DNA of 7,972 bases from an uncultured Lachnospiraceae bacterium (GTDB lineage: Bacteria; Bacillota_A; Clostridia; Lachnospirales; Lachnospiraceae). A program made the translations under genes and the position numbers. Numbering within the stretch: position 1 is the stretch's first letter; each line of letters begins with the position of its first letter. Below are positions 6,039 to 7,972 of this stretch, piece by piece. Where the stretch lies: assembly GCA_946621895.1 (NCBI GenBank), contig CAMOOZ010000320.1, positions 1-7,972 of the forward strand, written 5' to 3'. The notes below the pieces were generated by a model. That model ran no database searches, had not been told where the DNA came from, and saw nothing but the letters and a program-made list of their open reading frames with translations.

Positions 6039-6060
6039 CGTTCTATCCGGAAGAACAGTT
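6037..6060 (+). other. Hairpin downstream of the slippery site
   Basis: AAC (6037-6039) plus GTTCT (6040-6044) pairs with AGAAC (6052-6056) plus GTT (6058-6060), giving 8 bp with one bulged A (6057) and a 7-base loop. It begins 13 bases after the slippery heptamer, somewhat farther than the typical 5-9 bases of -1 frameshift stimulators, and it covers the TTG that would be the alternative start of the next gene. It is a modest stem that could be fortuitous. Confidence 0.4.
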
Positions 6061-6259
6061 GTATAAGGAGATGGCGTTTATTTCCTACTATTTCCACTGG
6101 AGCGAGGATGATGTGATGAAGATCGAGCATGCCAGGCGCAGGAAATGGTGCAGGGAAATATCCTCCATCAATGAATCCTTAAATCCCTCGGAGGGCGGAA
6201 AGGAAAAGAGCATCGTGGATATGATCCCCACGAGAGATGTGCTGAATCAATTCAGATAA
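6059..6259 (+). CDS. Small DUF6760-type eCIS protein, probably translated from further upstream by -1 frameshift
   Basis: From the TTG at 6059 the product is 66 residues with the recognisable core YKEMAFISYYFHWSEDDVMK, then IEHARRRKWCREISSINE, matching the DUF6760 pattern of a short helical protein with a central HW and an EH-RRRKW motif. The family pattern starts earlier, around YP--QLY, and here FYPEEQL is indeed encoded upstream (6041-6061) in the same frame. The open frame reaches back to a TGA at 6005-6007 with no ATG, GTG or TTG before 6059; only ATT (6026) and ATA (6035) are available. The site before TTG is weak, and AAGGAG (6065-6070) touches the later ATG at 6071. This favours entry by frameshift from the chaperone gene. 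It occupies the position of the small Pvc6/Afp6 protein. The exact start is uncertain. Confidence 0.8.
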   Translation: MYKEMAFISYYFHWSEDDVMKIEHARRRKWCREISSINESLNPSEGGKEKSIVDMIPTRDVLNQFR

Positions 6260-6273
6260 AGAGGATATGCGCT

Positions 6274-6774
6274 ATGGCATCAGGCATGCGTGACGGAGAC
6301 GGCACCGGTAATATATTTGTCCGCAACTACGGGATGAATCCCGCCGTCGGCTTTAACTTTATGCTCCGCGTGGAGGGCGTGATGGACCTGCCCTGCAAGC
6401 GGGTGACGGGCTTTCAGAAGGCAAATGAATTTGAATATATCCAGGAGGGCGGCTTAAACGATTATGTCCACATGCGCAGAAAGCCCATCTCCCAGCCGCA
6501 TAAGCTCCAGGTGGAGCGCTATGTGGGCGTGGATTTTCTGGATCCCCTGGCGCTTGGAACGGAGCTTATTCTGCCGATGTTTCTGGCGGTGGGGCGCTAT
6601 CTGGTCTATGAGAAATTCGATCCGGTGAGGATGTATGTGTTCACCGGCTGCGTGGTCACGGATAAAAACTACGGCGATCTGGATGCGGAGCGAAGCAATC
6701 TTGTATTGGAGACGACCACCATCGCCTATCGGGAAATGTTCTGCATCCAGAATCCCGTGAACATGGATCTGTAA
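6274..6774 (+). CDS. Third, divergent tail tube-like protein (gp19/Hcp fold)
   Basis: The 166-residue product has tube-fold landmarks: GFNFMLRVEGVMDLPCKRVTGF (about residues 25-46) corresponds to the first strand pair of the other two tubes, PHKLQVERYVGVDFLDPLAL (about 73-92) to their GNVTLRFGY region, and the C-terminal NLVLETTTIAYREMF to their VAIESVEIAYEEL strand. Direct similarity to copies 1 and 2 is low. A single divergent tube-like protein near the chaperone and DUF6760 genes fits a tube initiator or tube-to-spike adaptor at the baseplate, but a LysM adaptor domain is not seen. AAAGAGGA at 6258-6265 lies 8 bases before the ATG. It ends with TAA, GGG, and then the ATG of the next gene in the same frame. 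Confidence 0.85.
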   Translation: MASGMRDGDGTGNIFVRNYGMNPAVGFNFMLRVEGVMDLPCKRVTGFQKANEFEYIQEGGLNDYVHMRRKPISQPHKLQVERYVGVDFLDPLALGTELILPMFLAVGRYLVYEKFDPVRMYVFTGCVVTDKNYGDLDAERSNLVLETTTIAYREMFCIQNPVNMDL

Positions 6775-6777
6775 GGG

Positions 6778-7972
6778 ATGCTTTCCTTAAGACCACCGAT
6801 CAGGCTGCAGACAGACCACCTTTTCACGAGGATGGGCGAGGCCTTCAGCCAGCGGATCACGGCGAATTATCAGGTCATGGGCGCGAAGCTGACGCCCGAG
6901 GCCTTCCTCCATATCGCGGCCACTCCCCCCGAGATCTACATGGCGGAGGGGAATGTGATCAACCTGGTGGAGCAGAATAATCTGGTGGAAAACCGGGGCA
7001 ACTGGATCAGCATTTTCAACAATCTCTTAAACCGGGTGCTGATTTCCAATGATACGCCATTAACCTATCAGGATAATGTGTATATCACGGGGCTGCTCAG
7101 CCAGCTGGGGGTCAAGGACTCCCATACCTTCATGAGCGAGGTGCACAAGCTGATGAAGGAGAGCAAGAATATGCACGAGCTTCTGACCCTTTACCGCTCC
7201 CATTCCGATGAGCTGAGGGAAATGGTAAGCCGGTTTCAAAGCGAGGTTCAGACGGAAAGGGAGGCCCGCGGGGAGCAGGAGAAGGCCCAGGTGCTTCATC
7301 TGCACAACGAGATCTACAACCGCCTGCAGACGGGGGAGATCTACAATGTGATGAAGGCCTCGATGACGCAGTACGGCGCGCCCACGGCGATCTCCAAGGA
7401 GGAGTATTATATCTCCGAGCAGACCAGGCTTGCGGAGAACCTGGAGCTGCAGCAGTATCAGAATTATGTGCGCTCCGAGGTGAGGCCCCTGATCTACCGG
7501 CATGAGAATATCTATGAGGGGGACCGGATCCTGAAGGTGGACCTGAATGAGGAAAATGTGACCAACCGGGTTTCCTCCGCCGTCCTGCTGAATCTGATCG
7601 ACAATCTTTATCAGCGCCATCTGGAGCGGGCCGGGGACCTTTCCAACAGATGGCTCATTAACCAGAGCGCCTTTTACGGCTCGGCGGACAAGACCTTCCG
7701 CAGGATCGAAAATCATACGGATTATATCCAGTATCTGCAGGAGCAGGGGGATGTCAATCAGGAGATCAGCAATTCCTACCGGAAAGAGATCAGCCTGGTG
7801 CAGCAGCTTCTGCAGGAGGGAAGCCGCTACATCAGCAGCGGCAATGCAGAGACCTTTATCTCCGGGACCACGCATATTACGGAGGGACCGGAATACCGCA
7901 CCGAGATAAATGCCGCGCCCATGGCGCATCTGCAGATTGAAAACAATATAGCAAACGAGTATGCCGAGGAGC
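6778..7972 (+). CDS. Large unrecognised eCIS-linked protein (3' partial)
   Basis: An uninterrupted frame runs from the ATG at 6778 through the right edge of the window, 398 complete codons, starting MLSLRPPIRLQTDHLFTRMG. The visible part has no Cys, no signal peptide and no membrane segment. It is largely helical and charged, with a candidate coiled-coil at about residues 126-175 (MHELLTLYRSHSDELREMVS, then FQSEVQTEREARGEQEK) and many Gln, Asn and Glu. I do not recognise the family. A baseplate, adaptor or length-control (tape-measure-like) role would suit the position after the tube genes, but this is inference. The start follows the preceding stop by three bases (GGG), with AAGGG touching the ATG, so initiation probably depends on coupling; an ATG at 6835 is a less likely start. 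The long open frame on the opposite strand is treated as a shadow. Confidence 0.8.
   Translation, partial: MLSLRPPIRLQTDHLFTRMGEAFSQRITANYQVMGAKLTPEAFLHIAATPPEIYMAEGNVINLVEQNNLVENRGNWISIFNNLLNRVLISNDTPLTYQDNVYITGLLSQLGVKDSHTFMSEVHKLMKESKNMHELLTLYRSHSDELREMVSRFQSEVQTEREARGEQEKAQVLHLHNEIYNRLQTGEIYNVMKASMTQYGAPTAISKEEYYISEQTRLAENLELQQYQNYVRSEVRPLIYRHENIYEGDRILKVDLNEENVTNRVSSAVLLNLIDNLYQRHLERAGDLSNRWLINQSAFYGSADKTFRRIENHTDYIQYLQEQGDVNQEISNSYRKEISLVQQLLQEGSRYISSGNAETFISGTTHITEGPEYRTEINAAPMAHLQIENNIANEYAEE

Noticed and set aside
640..6774. Type VI secretion system or ordinary contractile-tail prophage
   Set aside because: The DUF4255 cap, DUF6760-type protein and multiple gp19-like tubes with a single-chain sheath fit eCIS. 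No TssB/TssC pair, capsid, terminase or portal gene is seen, although flanking DNA is not available.
7060..7929. 289-residue open frame on the - strand
   Set aside because: It lies opposite the longer + strand frame at 6778-7972, which continues the operon. Its translation is Leu/His/Ile-rich with no recognisable domain, as expected from the reverse of a helical, Gln/Glu-rich protein.
1..7972. CRISPR arrays, tRNA or rRNA genes, insertion sequences
   Set aside because: No regularly spaced repeats, cloverleaf, rRNA segment or transposase was found on either strand.

Overview
The window is a run of genes, all on the + strand, from an extracellular contractile injection system (eCIS). These are phage-tail-like particles related to the Photorhabdus virulence cassette (PVC) and the Serratia antifeeding prophage (Afp). 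The assignment rests on a set of families found together: a DUF4255 (Pvc16/Afp16 N-terminal type) cap protein, a DUF4280-type PAAR-like spike tip, one contractile sheath protein, three gp19/Hcp-like tube proteins, a phage-tail-assembly-chaperone-like protein with one CxxC knuckle, and a small DUF6760-type protein. Strong AGGAGG-type ribosome binding sites before most genes, one GTG start and a moderately high GC content fit a Gram-positive anaerobe of the Clostridia (Lachnospiraceae-like). That taxonomic call is inference from style, not from a marker gene.

Layout. 2-625: 3' end of a gene whose start lies outside the window; its product has a Gly/Ala-rich linker followed by an unrecognised domain of about 160 residues. 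640-1230: DUF4255 cap protein. 1227-2045: unrecognised protein with a carboxypeptidase-regulatory-like beta domain, overlapping the cap gene by 4 bases. 2087-2479: PAAR-like tip. 2531-4243: sheath. 4264-4779 and 4795-5397: two closely similar tube proteins, the second with a 23-residue Gly-rich tail. 5398-5675: a 278-base gap full of inverted repeats, the only sizeable gap here. 5676-6038: chaperone-like protein. 6059-6259: DUF6760-type protein in the -1 frame, whose conserved N-terminus reads back upstream past any normal start codon towards a slippery heptamer. 6274-6774: third, divergent tube-like protein. 6778-end: large cysteine-free protein of unknown function, still open at the window edge.

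How they work together (inference from the families): tube subunits stack inside the sheath, the DUF4255 protein closes the distal end, the PAAR-like protein sharpens the spike, and the chaperone/DUF6760 pair together with the divergent tube protein probably act in assembly or at the tube-baseplate junction. Baseplate wedge, LysM adaptor, VgrG-like spike, AAA+ ATPase, tail fibre and a recognisable tape measure are not seen here and would be expected in flanking DNA.

The most interesting signal is a candidate programmed -1 ribosomal frameshift (A_AAT_TTT at 6017-6023) that would fuse the chaperone-like protein to the DUF6760 protein, mirroring the G/GT arrangement of tailed phages. Second is the structured gap before the chaperone gene, which holds two mutually exclusive hairpins.
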